From Geomicrobium sediminis (GTDB taxonomy: Bacteria > Bacillota > Bacilli > Bacillales > Marinococcaceae): DNA of 64,000 nt. This document shows, in pieces, positions 6,719-14,820 of the stretch; within the stretch, counting starts at the first letter, position 1, and every line of letters starts with the position of its first letter. The notes below the pieces were generated by a model. The model ran no database searches, was not told the DNA's origin, and worked only from the letters and a program-made list of their open reading frames with translations. The translations under genes and the position numbers were made by a program. The stretch is from assembly GCF_016908595.1 (NCBI RefSeq), contig NZ_JAFBEC010000003.1:186001-250000 (forward strand). Direction: 5' to 3'.

Positions 6719-7822
6719 CTAGGTCACAACTTTCTCTGCGCCAATCATGAGTGCAAGGTATAAACAAAGGACGAACATGAGTAAATACACAGGCACTGCC
6801 CACACACTTTGGCCGTTTCCGACGTGGACGACGAATAGTGTAAGCACGAACAGTCCGGCTGCGAGTAGCAGGGCGGTTGGAATGGAGAGGCTCCAGACGA
6901 TTTGGTCGTCGCCCCAGAATTCATCTGTAATCCAGTACATGCCGAGCTCTGACTTTTCTTCGAAGTATAATGTTTGAGCGACTTCGTGCGGTGGCTCTTG
7001 TTCGACCATACCAGCGGTTACGAGGAAAATCGCTACGAGTAGCACACTTTCCATGCGCATCGATGCGCGGACTTTGTTGTCACTTAACCCGTTGTTGATT
7101 CTTCGCTTCATTAAGAAACCGTGTGCGAAGCCATAAAAGACGAGCGGGATGAAGAGCATATGCTTGAGCAGTTGCATCTGACCGTAGGTCATGAGCCAGC
7201 TATTCGTGTATTCTGGTGTGATAAGTAGCATCATGCCAATGCCTGTACCAATCATGGTGAGGACGACACCGATTGCAAATGGGGTGAACCAATTGAAAAA
7301 GGAATGCCATCCGTCATGTTCTTTTACTGAAAAGAATCCGACAATGAGTAACGTTCCTGCCCAAAACGCTGCGGCAAGAAAGTGCAAGGTGTTCAAATAA
7401 AACCCAGTGTCAGCAAGTGATGCGGCGTGGGAACTCCAGCTTGCTGCAATGAATAATCCGACAGTAGGAATCATCTGAAGCCATGCTAACAAGTTGTCGT
7501 TACGTACAGCATAGCGCCAAATTAAGGCGACCAACACGAGTGCGACGGTTGCGACGAAGCTTTGACCGATTCGAAAGTTAAATAATACGTCCCATAAGAC
7601 GACTTGGAACGGTTCTCCGAACATTTGTGACGTCGACTCCACGATTAATCCGACTGGGATAAAGCTGAAGACGATAATGATTACGCCTAAAGCTGGTGCT
7701 AAAAACGACGGCACTTTGATGGGTGGCCGTCGTTTTGTCCCAATCGCTTCACTTAAGTGGAGTCCTGCCCACAAGGTAAGTGCGATAAAGATCACAATGT
7801 TAGAGAAAATAACGAGTGTCAT
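6719..7822 (-). CDS. CopD-family membrane protein (copper uptake or resistance)
   Basis: This 367-residue polytopic protein has about nine predicted membrane helices and His residues placed as in the CopD domain (WSSHAASL, NTLHFLAAAFWAG, LLKHMLF, YGFAHGF). CopD proteins move copper across the membrane together with a CopC donor. In Bacillus subtilis the two are fused in YcnJ; here they are separate genes, the start of this one overlapping the stop of the CopC gene by one base (ATGA-type coupling). A soluble insertion with acidic residues lies near residues 255-300. Copper-responsive control is likely but no CsoR or YcnK gene is in the window. Confidence 0.85.
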   Translation of the reverse strand: MTLVIFSNIVIFIALTLWAGLHLSEAIGTKRRPPIKVPSFLAPALGVIIIVFSFIPVGLIVESTSQMFGEPFQVVLWDVLFNFRIGQSFVATVALVLVALIWRYAVRNDNLLAWLQMIPTVGLFIAASWSSHAASLADTGFYLNTLHFLAAAFWAGTLLIVGFFSVKEHDGWHSFFNWFTPFAIGVVLTMIGTGIGMMLLITPEYTNSWLMTYGQMQLLKHMLFIPLVFYGFAHGFLMKRRINNGLSDNKVRASMRMESVLLVAIFLVTAGMVEQEPPHEVAQTLYFEEKSELGMYWITDEFWGDDQIVWSLSIPTALLLAAGLFVLTLFVVHVGNGQSVWAVPVYLLMFVLCLYLALMIGAEKVVT

Positions 7823-8412
7823 TATGAGCGGTTACGACGAGAAATTAAGAACACTACAGCACCTAGTACAACAATACCCGCGACAATGCCGACAATTAGA
7901 CCTGTGTTGTTGTCAGATGTGTCTTCATCAGCCGTTTCAGAGACGTTTTCTTCTGCACCATCGTCTTCTTCAACGGCTTCTTCAATTGCGTCTTCATCAG
8001 TTGCATCTTCTTCTGTGACTTCTTCTTCTTCAACGACTTCCTCTTCAGGAGCGTCTACTGTAAAATTAAATTCACCTTCAGTGCCGTGACCGTCAGCTCC
8101 GAGTGCTTGCCAGAAGACATTGTAATCACCACTTGGAAGAGACTCTTCAAGTTCAACGATAAAGTCGTCACCTTCAACGTTTTCTTCTTGAACCGCGAAT
8201 TCTTCACCGTCTTGGTCGGTAATTGTGACCGTTGTTGCAGGTTCAATTCCTGCGTCAAAATGAAGCGTTAACGTCTCGACAGGTTCTTCGACCGTTTCGC
8301 CGTCTGCGGGGATACTTTCATCCACGTAAGAGTGCGCATAAGTAGTAGTAGCCATTGCCGCTGATCCCATAACGACAAGCAGACCTGCGAGTAGTTGTTT
8401 TGTTTTTTTCAT
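7822..8412 (-). CDS. CopC-domain copper-binding protein, membrane-anchored
   Basis: This 196-residue protein has a Sec signal peptide (cleavage expected after TYA, residue 26), which leaves His27 as the mature N-terminus. A CopC beta-barrel follows (to about residue 120) with the ADGHG motif. N-terminal His plus Asp-His is the Cu(II) site of CopC proteins. Next come a long Glu/Asp linker (about 122-160) and a C-terminal membrane helix ending RRNRS, so the domain is tethered outside the cell. AGGAGG precedes the ATG. It is co-transcribed and overlapping with the CopD gene and presumably hands copper to it. Confidence 0.9.
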   Translation of the reverse strand: MKKTKQLLAGLLVVMGSAAMATTTYAHSYVDESIPADGETVEEPVETLTLHFDAGIEPATTVTITDQDGEEFAVQEENVEGDDFIVELEESLPSGDYNVFWQALGADGHGTEGEFNFTVDAPEEEVVEEEEVTEEDATDEDAIEEAVEEDDGAEENVSETADEDTSDNNTGLIVGIVAGIVVLGAVVFLISRRNRS

Positions 8413-8532
8413 AAAATCCTCCTACTAGAAATATCAATAGAATAAGTACAACCATAGTTAGTTTACGTGACAAAGGTACTGCAAGCAAGGAAGAACGTGT
8501 GAGGTGATTGTGAAGGAACTGTGAGGGAATCT

Positions 8533-8561
8533 TTGCCTGTCCTTTCCAACTTCGGTACACT
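8533..8561 (+). promoter_or_regulatory. Candidate sigma-A promoter of dgkB
   Basis: TTGCCT, 17 bases, TACACT. The -10 overlaps a second candidate, TATACT at 8561-8566. It is about 75 bases upstream of the dgkB start in a 220-base gap between divergent genes. Confidence 0.5.
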
Positions 8562-8636
8562 ATACTAGAGAAGACAATGAATTATGCATGATACGTCATA
8601 GAAAGAATAACTTCACGATAATAGGAGAAGAGTATC

Positions 8637-9539
8637 ATGAAAAAAGCGAGATTAATTTACAACCCAACTTCTGGGCGAGAACAAATGAAAAAGAACTTAC
8701 CATATATCCTAGATCGGCTTGAGCAAGCTGGTTACGAAGCATCTGCGCATCAAACGAAACAAGAAGGATGTGCAAAAGAAGCGGCACATGATGCTGGACT
8801 TCGTGGTTATGATCTTGTCATTGCTGCAGGTGGTGACGGGACGATTTTTGAAGTGATCAATGGTCTTGCGGAACTCGAGAATCGCCCTCGACTCGGTCTA
8901 ATTCCTGCAGGCACAACGAACGATCTCGGTCGGGCGTTCAAGTTGCATGATTTAGATATGGAAGGCATTTGCGACGTGTTAACGGGAGATCACGTATCAC
9001 CACTTGATGTCGGCAAAGCGGGAGATCAATATTTTGTGAACATTGCCGCAGGTGGAAGCCTCACTGAGTTAACGTATGACACACCGAGTCGTTTGAAGAC
9101 GATGATGGGACAGATGGCATACTATGTGAAAGGTTTTGAGAAATTGTTTTTCTTAAAGCCACGTGAAGCGCGGATCGAGTACGATGGCAGGCTGTTTGAA
9201 GGTAAGATCATGCTGTTCTTAATCGCGAACTCCAACTCTGTTGGTGGTTTTGAGAAGCTAAGTCCTGATGCGAAGCTTGATGATGGTCTATTTGATATGA
9301 TTTTATTGAAAAAAACCAACCTTGCTGATTTCGTTCGAATTGGTAGTCTAGCACTGACCGGTCAGCACATTTACGAAGACAAAGTGATTTACATTCAGGC
9401 AAATCGAATTAAAATTGAAATTGAAGGCGAGATGCAACTGAATCTAGACGGTGAACATGGTGGCACGATTCCGAAAGAATTCGTCAACTTGCATCACCAC
9501 TTTGAAATGCTCGTACCAAAGCCAGAGGAAAACGAATAA
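8637..9539 (+). CDS. dgkB: Diacylglycerol kinase (lipid kinase)
   Basis: This 300-residue protein of the DAGK catalytic family starts at an ATG after GGAGAAGAGTATC. Visible motifs are the NPTSGRE loop near residue 10 and the nucleotide-binding AAGGDGTIFEVING near residues 61-74, followed by LGLIPAGTTNDLGRA. It phosphorylates diacylglycerol released during lipoteichoic acid synthesis, returning it to phospholipid as phosphatidate. In B. subtilis dgkB (yerQ) lies between gatCAB and yefA. Here the order is the same, with inserted genes on both sides, which supports the assignment. A terminator hairpin follows directly. Confidence 0.92.
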   Translation: MKKARLIYNPTSGREQMKKNLPYILDRLEQAGYEASAHQTKQEGCAKEAAHDAGLRGYDLVIAAGGDGTIFEVINGLAELENRPRLGLIPAGTTNDLGRAFKLHDLDMEGICDVLTGDHVSPLDVGKAGDQYFVNIAAGGSLTELTYDTPSRLKTMMGQMAYYVKGFEKLFFLKPREARIEYDGRLFEGKIMLFLIANSNSVGGFEKLSPDAKLDDGLFDMILLKKTNLADFVRIGSLALTGQHIYEDKVIYIQANRIKIEIEGEMQLNLDGEHGGTIPKEFVNLHHHFEMLVPKPEENE

Positions 9540-9571
9540 AAAACACGATGGTGCTCAGACCATCGTGTTTT
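9538..9571. terminator. Bidirectional terminator after dgkB
   Basis: AAAACACGATGGT and its complement ACCATCGTGTTTT form a long symmetric hairpin starting at the dgkB stop codon. It also serves the minus-strand small gene that ends at 9583. Confidence 0.9.
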
Positions 9572-9582
9572 CAAAAGAAGTT

Positions 9583-9669
9583 CTAGTTTTTGGCAACTAC
9601 AATATTGAAGATCGACCATGCGACCACGCCTGCAGCAAATACTGCAGAAAAAATAGCAAACCAATGCAT
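9583..9669 (-). CDS. 28-residue single-helix membrane protein
   Basis: Begins MHWFAIFSAVFAAGVV and ends NIVVAKN before TAG. Almost the whole peptide is hydrophobic with one central helix and a Lys near the C-terminus, so N-out/C-in is plausible. AAGGAAGG lies about 12 bases upstream of the chosen ATG. An in-frame ATG at 9681 sits too close to that site to be used well. The gene points at the shared hairpin at 9538-9571, as a real transcription unit would. Too short for most gene finders; no family recognised. Confidence 0.5.
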   Translation of the reverse strand: MHWFAIFSAVFAAGVVAWSIFNIVVAKN

Positions 9670-9829
9670 CGTGCACTTCATCCTTCCTTATACTGTTAGA
9701 TTCCTATAAGCAACAGCCTATGTACTGCGCTGCAACGTAGAAGAAGGGTAACACTCTTACTAAAATCATACGAGTTTTCCACAATCACGTCAAGAGAATA
9801 AACTGGACAAGTCTCTAAAGGAGGAACAA

Positions 9830-10960
9830 ATGGTACACCTCGTTATTGCACCGGATTCGTTCAAGGAAAGTATGACCGCTGAAACGGTAGCCCATGCGCT
9901 CGCTCGCGGTTTTCGCAACATTCATCCTAATCTAACGACAGACCTTATTCCGATGGGGGACGGCGGTGAAGGCACGATGGAAGCACTCACCGCAAGTCTT
10001 GAAGGAACGACAATCAACGTTGAGGTTGAAGGCCCTAACAAACAGACAGTCACTGCGACATACGCCCTTTCAAAAGACGGCGAAACAGCAATCATGGACA
10101 TGGCATCTGCGAGTGGCATCCATTACAACACGAAAGAGAACCGAAATGTATTGGAAGCGTCTACATACGGGACTGGTGAACTTATTCGCCACGCCCTTGA
10201 TCAAGACATTAAGAAACTGATTATCGGAATTGGTGGCAGTGCGACGAATGACGGTGGCGCGGGCATGATTGAAGCGCTCGGCGCAACGCTACTCGATCAG
10301 AACGATGCACCGATTAACCGCGGCGGTGCAGCTTTACAGCAGCTTGTTCACATTGACACGGAAGGGTTGGACTCACGGTTACAAAACGTAGACGTCGTTG
10401 TCGCCTGTGATGTGAAGAACCCACTCCTCGGACCCGAAGGTGCAAGTGCGATTTACGGCCCACAAAAAGGGGCAACAGACGAAGACGTAGAGCAACTCGA
10501 TGCGGCATTAGCCAACTATCACAATTGTACTGTCTTAGCGACCGGGAACGACGTCAAAAACATCCAAGGCGCAGGAGCGGCTGGCGGACTTGGGGCGGGG
10601 CTACTCGCCTACTTAGATGCGAAGCTCGTCCCTGGCATCGAACTCGTCTTAGAAGAAACGAACTTCAAAGAGCGCGTCAAAGACGCCGATCTCGTCCTCA
10701 CTGGCGAAGGTAAAATCGACGGTCAATCCATCTATGGGAAGACTCCCGTCGGAGTCGCCCTTGCCGCTAAAGAAGTGGACAAGCCTGTCATCGCTGTCTG
10801 TGGTGCACTTGGCGAAGGGTATAAAGCGGTTTACGAACACGGCATCGACGCGGTGTTTAGCATCGTCCCAGGCGCAATCGACCTTGAAGACGCACTAGCA
10901 AACGGCGAACAGTATTTAGAAGAAGCCGCTGAGAATATTGCGCGTGTGTGGAAGAAGTAG
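9830..10960 (+). CDS. glxK: Glycerate 2-kinase (GarK/GlxK family)
   Basis: This 376-residue protein has the family hallmarks from the N-terminus: VIAPDSFKES, PMGDGGEGT, IGIGGSATNDGGAG near residue 128 and LTGEGKIDGQS near residue 285. It phosphorylates D-glycerate with ATP in the cytoplasm, feeding 2-phosphoglycerate into glycolysis. AAAGGAGGAACAA precedes the ATG. It stands alone, upstream of the sugar-acid regulon, which fits a role in oxidised-sugar use, although no shared operator was seen in front of it. Confidence 0.93.
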   Translation: MVHLVIAPDSFKESMTAETVAHALARGFRNIHPNLTTDLIPMGDGGEGTMEALTASLEGTTINVEVEGPNKQTVTATYALSKDGETAIMDMASASGIHYNTKENRNVLEASTYGTGELIRHALDQDIKKLIIGIGGSATNDGGAGMIEALGATLLDQNDAPINRGGAALQQLVHIDTEGLDSRLQNVDVVVACDVKNPLLGPEGASAIYGPQKGATDEDVEQLDAALANYHNCTVLATGNDVKNIQGAGAAGGLGAGLLAYLDAKLVPGIELVLEETNFKERVKDADLVLTGEGKIDGQSIYGKTPVGVALAAKEVDKPVIAVCGALGEGYKAVYEHGIDAVFSIVPGAIDLEDALANGEQYLEEAAENIARVWKK

Positions 10961-11051
10961 AACTGTAAAAGTCTTCCTTATTGAAGGTGGCTGATGATTC
11001 CATGTTCTAAGGCATTCTGCCATCTTCGATAAGTTATATTTGTAAAATCAG

Positions 11052-11085
11052 CTATTTGTTTTACAAATAGTTCCTATGCTACACT
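11052..11085 (+). promoter_or_regulatory. Promoter and FadR-type operator of the GntR regulator gene
   Basis: Inverted repeat CTATTTGT-TTT-ACAAATAG (11052-11070) covers the candidate -35 (TTGTTT); TACACT lies 18 bases further on. The same ATTTGT-N3-ACAAW core recurs in front of the dehydratase operon and of the uxuA-like gene, so the regulator probably controls itself and both units. Confidence 0.75.
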
Positions 11086-11110
11086 CAAGGTATAAGCAGG
11101 GGTGAAGTAG

Positions 11111-11803
11111 ATGAGAGATTTTGAGGCGAACTTGATTGATAAGAAAGTAAAGCGAACGACATTAGCGCAACATGTTGAAGAAAGCATCGTCGATTTGTTA
11201 ATGACAAACAAATTAAAGCCAGGAGATAAATTACCTCCTGAGATGGAATTAATCGATATGCTTGGCGTAAGTCGACCGGTTTTACGAGAAGCAATTACAT
11301 CTTTAGAATCACTCGGTATTGTAAAACGGAAAACGAGAGATGGCACGTATTTCACTGAGCGTATTAGCAGTAAGCCCTTTAAAACAATGCTTTCATTGAT
11401 GAATGATAACATCGAAGGCATTATTGAAGCGCGAATGACGTTAGAATTAGGGCTTGTTACGTTAGCTGCTGAGAAGATTACCGATGAACAATTGGAAGCT
11501 TTACACGAGACGATCGTCGCAATCGAAACAAAAGAAGACAATGATTACGGTCGATATGATTTAGAGTTTCATCACATTATTGCGTCAAGCGTCGATAACC
11601 CCATCATGCAAGGAATGATGGATTCTTTATTGTTAGCGCATGAAAAAGTGAATAAGCAGATTCAATATCGTGAGAAAGAGAAGACGGCTGCTCATCATCG
11701 TGCAATTTACAATGGACTTAAAGAGAGAAATCCACAAGTAACATTTGAAGCGATGTATCGACATCTAACGTTTGTACGCGATAAGGTGTTAAATCAACAG
11801 TAG
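11111..11803 (+). CDS. FadR/GntR-family transcriptional regulator
   Basis: This 230-residue protein has an N-terminal winged helix (about residues 15-80: KLPPEMELIDMLGVSRPVLR then IVKRKTRDGTYF) and a C-terminal all-helical FCD ligand domain with the metal-site pattern (DLEFHHIIA, AHHRAIYNGL). This subfamily mostly represses sugar-acid operons, releasing DNA when a pathway metabolite binds. It is transcribed with the adjacent catabolic operon but separated from it by a hairpin and a fresh promoter. Three copies of a matching palindrome in this region make its regulon visible by eye. The inducer is unknown; a keto-deoxy acid or hexuronate would fit. Confidence 0.9.
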   Translation: MRDFEANLIDKKVKRTTLAQHVEESIVDLLMTNKLKPGDKLPPEMELIDMLGVSRPVLREAITSLESLGIVKRKTRDGTYFTERISSKPFKTMLSLMNDNIEGIIEARMTLELGLVTLAAEKITDEQLEALHETIVAIETKEDNDYGRYDLEFHHIIASSVDNPIMQGMMDSLLLAHEKVNKQIQYREKEKTAAHHRAIYNGLKERNPQVTFEAMYRHLTFVRDKVLNQQ

Positions 11804-11804
11804 T

Positions 11805-11832
11805 GTGTATCTATGGATACATGCTATTTTTT
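11805..11832 (+). terminator. Weak terminator after the GntR regulator gene
   Basis: Short stem TGTATC-TATG-GATACA followed by a T-rich run; separates the regulator from the operon promoter. Confidence 0.55.
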
Positions 11833-11852
11833 TATGAAATTTTATTATTAAA

Positions 11853-11882
11853 TTGACTTACAAGTTTATTTGTCTTACAATT
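11853..11882 (+). promoter_or_regulatory. Promoter and operator of the dehydratase-tctBAC operon
   Basis: TTGACT (11853-11858), a 17-base spacer and TACAAT (11876-11881) make a near-consensus promoter. The operator core ATTTGT-CTT-ACAATT (11868-11882) overlaps the -10, so a bound regulator would block RNA polymerase. Confidence 0.8.
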
Positions 11883-11908
11883 GAACAAAATATCAAAGAG
11901 GTGATGAA

Positions 11909-12820
11909 ATGTCTGAAATCAGCAAGGGAATTCTAGGGTTTCCAGTGGCGCCATTAACGAAAGATAATGAGTTAGATGAACAAGCACTATTTAAAAATAT
12001 TGAATATTTAATCGATGAGAAATTAGACGCTATTTTTATTGCTTGTGGTTCTGGGGAATTTCATGCGTTATCAACCGATGAATATCGTCGCATGGTAGAA
12101 GTAGCGATGAGTGCTACGAAAGGTGCTGTGCCTGTGTATACCGGTGTAGGAGGGAATATTGCACATGCGAAATCATGCGCTCGTATTTCTGAAGAGCTAG
12201 GTGCAAGCGGTTACTTAGTTTTACCTCCTTATTTAATTGAAGGCAATCAAGAAGGAGTAAAACATTATGTTCAAGAGTTACTCGAGTGGACGAACTTAAA
12301 TGCTATTGTTTATCAACGGGCGAATGCGGTTTTACAAAAAGACGCACTAGAAGCATTACTTGATTATCCGCACCTTGTAGGATTGAAAGACGGCATTGGG
12401 AATATGGACTTAAATATTGAACTTACGCAAACATTTGGTGATCGACTTGGCTGGTTAAACGGCATGCCGATGGCAGAAGTAACGATGCCTGCGTATTTGC
12501 CACTTGGTTTTGATACGTATTCGTCCGCCATTTCAAACTATATCCCTCACATCTCTAGAATGTTTTATAACGCCTTGCTTGAAGGAGATGATGCAAAAGT
12601 TCGGGAGCTTTACCGTGATGTTATTTTACCGATCAACGCCATTCGGAAGAAAAAACCAGGGTATGCGGTATCTCTAATCAAAGCGGGAATGGAAATTATC
12701 GGTTTACCAGTACAAGGAAAAGTCAGACCACCAATTAGCCCAGTTGAACCGGAACATTATCGTGAGTTAGAAGCCATTATTACTCACGTTTACGACAAGT
12801 ATCCAAAAATCAATGCATAA
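11909..12820 (+). CDS. kdgD: 5-dehydro-4-deoxyglucarate dehydratase (DHDPS/NAL family)
   Basis: This 303-residue TIM-barrel protein of the dihydrodipicolinate synthase family starts at ATG after AAAGAGGTGATGAA. GSGEFHALS near residue 46, the catalytic Tyr in VYQRANA near 135 and the Schiff-base Lys in VGLKDGIGN near 155 are visible. The enzyme converts 5-keto-4-deoxyglucarate to alpha-ketoglutarate semialdehyde, water and CO2. The next gene would oxidise that product, as with B. subtilis YcbC/YcbD. No glucarate or galactarate dehydratase is nearby, so a related substrate such as 2-keto-3-deoxy-pentonate is possible. Confidence 0.85.
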   Translation: MSEISKGILGFPVAPLTKDNELDEQALFKNIEYLIDEKLDAIFIACGSGEFHALSTDEYRRMVEVAMSATKGAVPVYTGVGGNIAHAKSCARISEELGASGYLVLPPYLIEGNQEGVKHYVQELLEWTNLNAIVYQRANAVLQKDALEALLDYPHLVGLKDGIGNMDLNIELTQTFGDRLGWLNGMPMAEVTMPAYLPLGFDTYSSAISNYIPHISRMFYNALLEGDDAKVRELYRDVILPINAIRKKKPGYAVSLIKAGMEIIGLPVQGKVRPPISPVEPEHYRELEAIITHVYDKYPKINA

Positions 12821-12833
12821 AGGAAGTGAAGCA

Positions 12834-14267
12834 ATGATTACAGTAACACCTTACATTAATGCTAAGTGGGAGACCAAGCAACAACCGGAACATACGGTCA
12901 TAAATCCTGGAAACGTAACGGATACAGTCGGTCAAGTAACGATCGCAACAGAAGTAGAGGTGAACGGAGCCGTACGTGCTGCGAAAAACGCCCAAGCCCA
13001 TTGGGCATCACTTGCAGGGGCAGCGCGGGGAGAATATTTGTATAAAGCAGCGAGCGAGTTGAGTTCACGAGCAGAAGAGATTGCACAAATTGCCAGTCGT
13101 GAGATGGGCAAGACCATTGCAGAGACGAAAGGCGAAGTACAGCGTGGCGTTGCGATCTTACGTTACTATGCGAATGAAGGCATGAGGGCAGTGGGCGACG
13201 TGATTCCGGCAACGGATTCAAACGCACTCATGTTTACTACGCGAGCACCACTTGGTGTTGTAGGTGTGATCACGCCGTGGAATTTTCCTGTGGCAATTCC
13301 ACTTTGGAAATTAGCGCCAGCACTTATTTATGGAAATACAGTTGTCATTAAGCCTGCGCTTGAAACGAGTATTACGTGCGCGAAGATTATGGAGTGTTTT
13401 TCACAAGCTGACTTACCTGAAGGTGTTCTTAACATGGTGAGTGGAGGTAGGGAAGTTGGAAGTCTACTTACTGAACATCAAGACGTATCTGGAATTACGT
13501 TCACCGGATCGAATACTGCAGGGAAAGAGATTGGTGCAACAGCACTTGCACGTGGAGCGAAGTATCAATTAGAGATGGGTGGGAAAAACCCAGTCATTGT
13601 GTGTGACGATGCAGATCTCGAGCTTGCTGTTTCAGCAACCATCTCTGGTGCGTTCAAAACGACAGGTCAAAAGTGTACGGCAACGAGCCGTGTGATTGTA
13701 CATGAAAACGTGTATGAACAATTCAAGAAGGAACTTGTTGCACAAACAGAAGAGATCATTGTCGGAGATAGCCTCGATGAATCGACGTGGATGGGACCGT
13801 TTGCTTCTGAACAACAACTTAGAAAAAGTCTCGCTTATATTGAAAGTGGCGTGGCTGAAGGTGGAAGTCTTCTAACAGGAGGATCTCAATTATACGAAGA
13901 GCGCGGATTTTACATGCAACCGACGATTTTTGAAAATCTTGCGCATTCAAGTAGTTTGGCTCAAGAAGAAATCTTCGGTCCTGTTATTACCTTATTCAAG
14001 GTGGACGATTTGTCAGAAGCCATTGAGCTAGCTAATGATAGTGATTACGGATTAAGTGCGTCAATTTTTACTAGCAATATCGGTGGAATGATGTCATTTA
14101 TCGATGACATGAATGCAGGTCTTGTTAGAATCAATGCAGAGAGTGCGGGGGTTGAACTACAAGCGCCATTTGGAGGCATGAAGAATTCAAGTTCTCATTC
14201 AAGAGAGCAAGGAGAAGCAGCCAAAGAGTTCTTTACGAACATTAAGACAGTATTCGTTAAAGCATAG
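12834..14267 (+). CDS. gucD: Alpha-ketoglutarate semialdehyde dehydrogenase (ALDH family)
   Basis: This 477-residue NAD(P)-dependent aldehyde dehydrogenase carries TPWNFPVAIP, the nucleotide-binding FTGSNTAG, the general-base Glu in LEMGGKNP and the catalytic Cys in GQKCTATSR. It would oxidise the semialdehyde made by the preceding dehydratase to alpha-ketoglutarate, for entry into the TCA cycle. The start chosen is the ATG at 12834, preceded by AAAGGAAGTGAAGCA. A frame-open ATG at 12813 lies inside the upstream gene and has no ribosome-binding site. It is second in the operon, 13 bases after the dehydratase stop. Confidence 0.88.
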   Translation: MITVTPYINAKWETKQQPEHTVINPGNVTDTVGQVTIATEVEVNGAVRAAKNAQAHWASLAGAARGEYLYKAASELSSRAEEIAQIASREMGKTIAETKGEVQRGVAILRYYANEGMRAVGDVIPATDSNALMFTTRAPLGVVGVITPWNFPVAIPLWKLAPALIYGNTVVIKPALETSITCAKIMECFSQADLPEGVLNMVSGGREVGSLLTEHQDVSGITFTGSNTAGKEIGATALARGAKYQLEMGGKNPVIVCDDADLELAVSATISGAFKTTGQKCTATSRVIVHENVYEQFKKELVAQTEEIIVGDSLDESTWMGPFASEQQLRKSLAYIESGVAEGGSLLTGGSQLYEERGFYMQPTIFENLAHSSSLAQEEIFGPVITLFKVDDLSEAIELANDSDYGLSASIFTSNIGGMMSFIDDMNAGLVRINAESAGVELQAPFGGMKNSSSHSREQGEAAKEFFTNIKTVFVKA

Positions 14268-14290
14268 AGTGGGGGACTTGTCCCCCTCTT
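14266..14290 (+). other. Hairpin between dehydrogenase and tctB
   Basis: AGAGTGGGGGAC-TTG-TCCCCCTCT right at the stop codon, without a proper T-run. It may stabilise the upstream mRNA segment or attenuate transport gene expression. Confidence 0.5.
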
Positions 14291-14315
14291 CTAATCTTGT
14301 AGAGGAAGTGATTCA

Positions 14316-14810
14316 ATGCTTTCAGAACGAAGAAGCAATGTAGTTACAGGGTTAAGTTTTTTGGTGTTGGCCGTAGGTGTGTTTTTCTTATCAATAAATA
14401 TGAATACGCTTTCAATACTATCGATAGGCGTAAGCTCAAGTTTCTTTCCGGTTGTTGCTTCAATAATTATGTTTCTAATAAGTATTGTTTTGTTATACCT
14501 TTCTAGAAAACAAACCGGTAATGAAGAAGTTGCTTCAACTAAAGAACATGATGAAGGCAACGTGAAGTCGAAGCAAGTCAATGTTGGGATCACGTTTGTC
14601 CTGATCTTGCTGTATTTACTTTTCCTTCCGATCATAGGGTTTATTCTCGCGACAACGTTATATTTGGTCGTTCAAAGTTATTTATTGGCAACGAAAGAAA
14701 AGCGTAATCTTCTTATGTTTAGCAGTTTGTCACTGACTGCCTCGGTTGTCATTTACCACGTATTTCGTAGTGGATTTGACTTAATGTTGCCAGTTGGAAT
14801 ACTGGGATAG
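14316..14810 (+). CDS. tctB: Tripartite tricarboxylate transporter, small membrane subunit
   Basis: This 164-residue protein has four predicted membrane helices (two near residues 10-70, two near 90-160), the layout of the TctB/DUF1468 family. Sequence conservation in this family is poor, so the call rests on topology plus position directly before tctA and tctC. TctB partners the large TctA channel in sodium- or proton-driven uptake of carboxylates. GAGGAAGTGATTCA precedes the ATG. With the adjacent dehydratase and dehydrogenase it suggests import of a sugar acid. Confidence 0.85.
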   Translation: MLSERRSNVVTGLSFLVLAVGVFFLSINMNTLSILSIGVSSSFFPVVASIIMFLISIVLLYLSRKQTGNEEVASTKEHDEGNVKSKQVNVGITFVLILLYLLFLPIIGFILATTLYLVVQSYLLATKEKRNLLMFSSLSLTASVVIYHVFRSGFDLMLPVGILG

Positions 14811-14820
14811 GAGGAAACCG

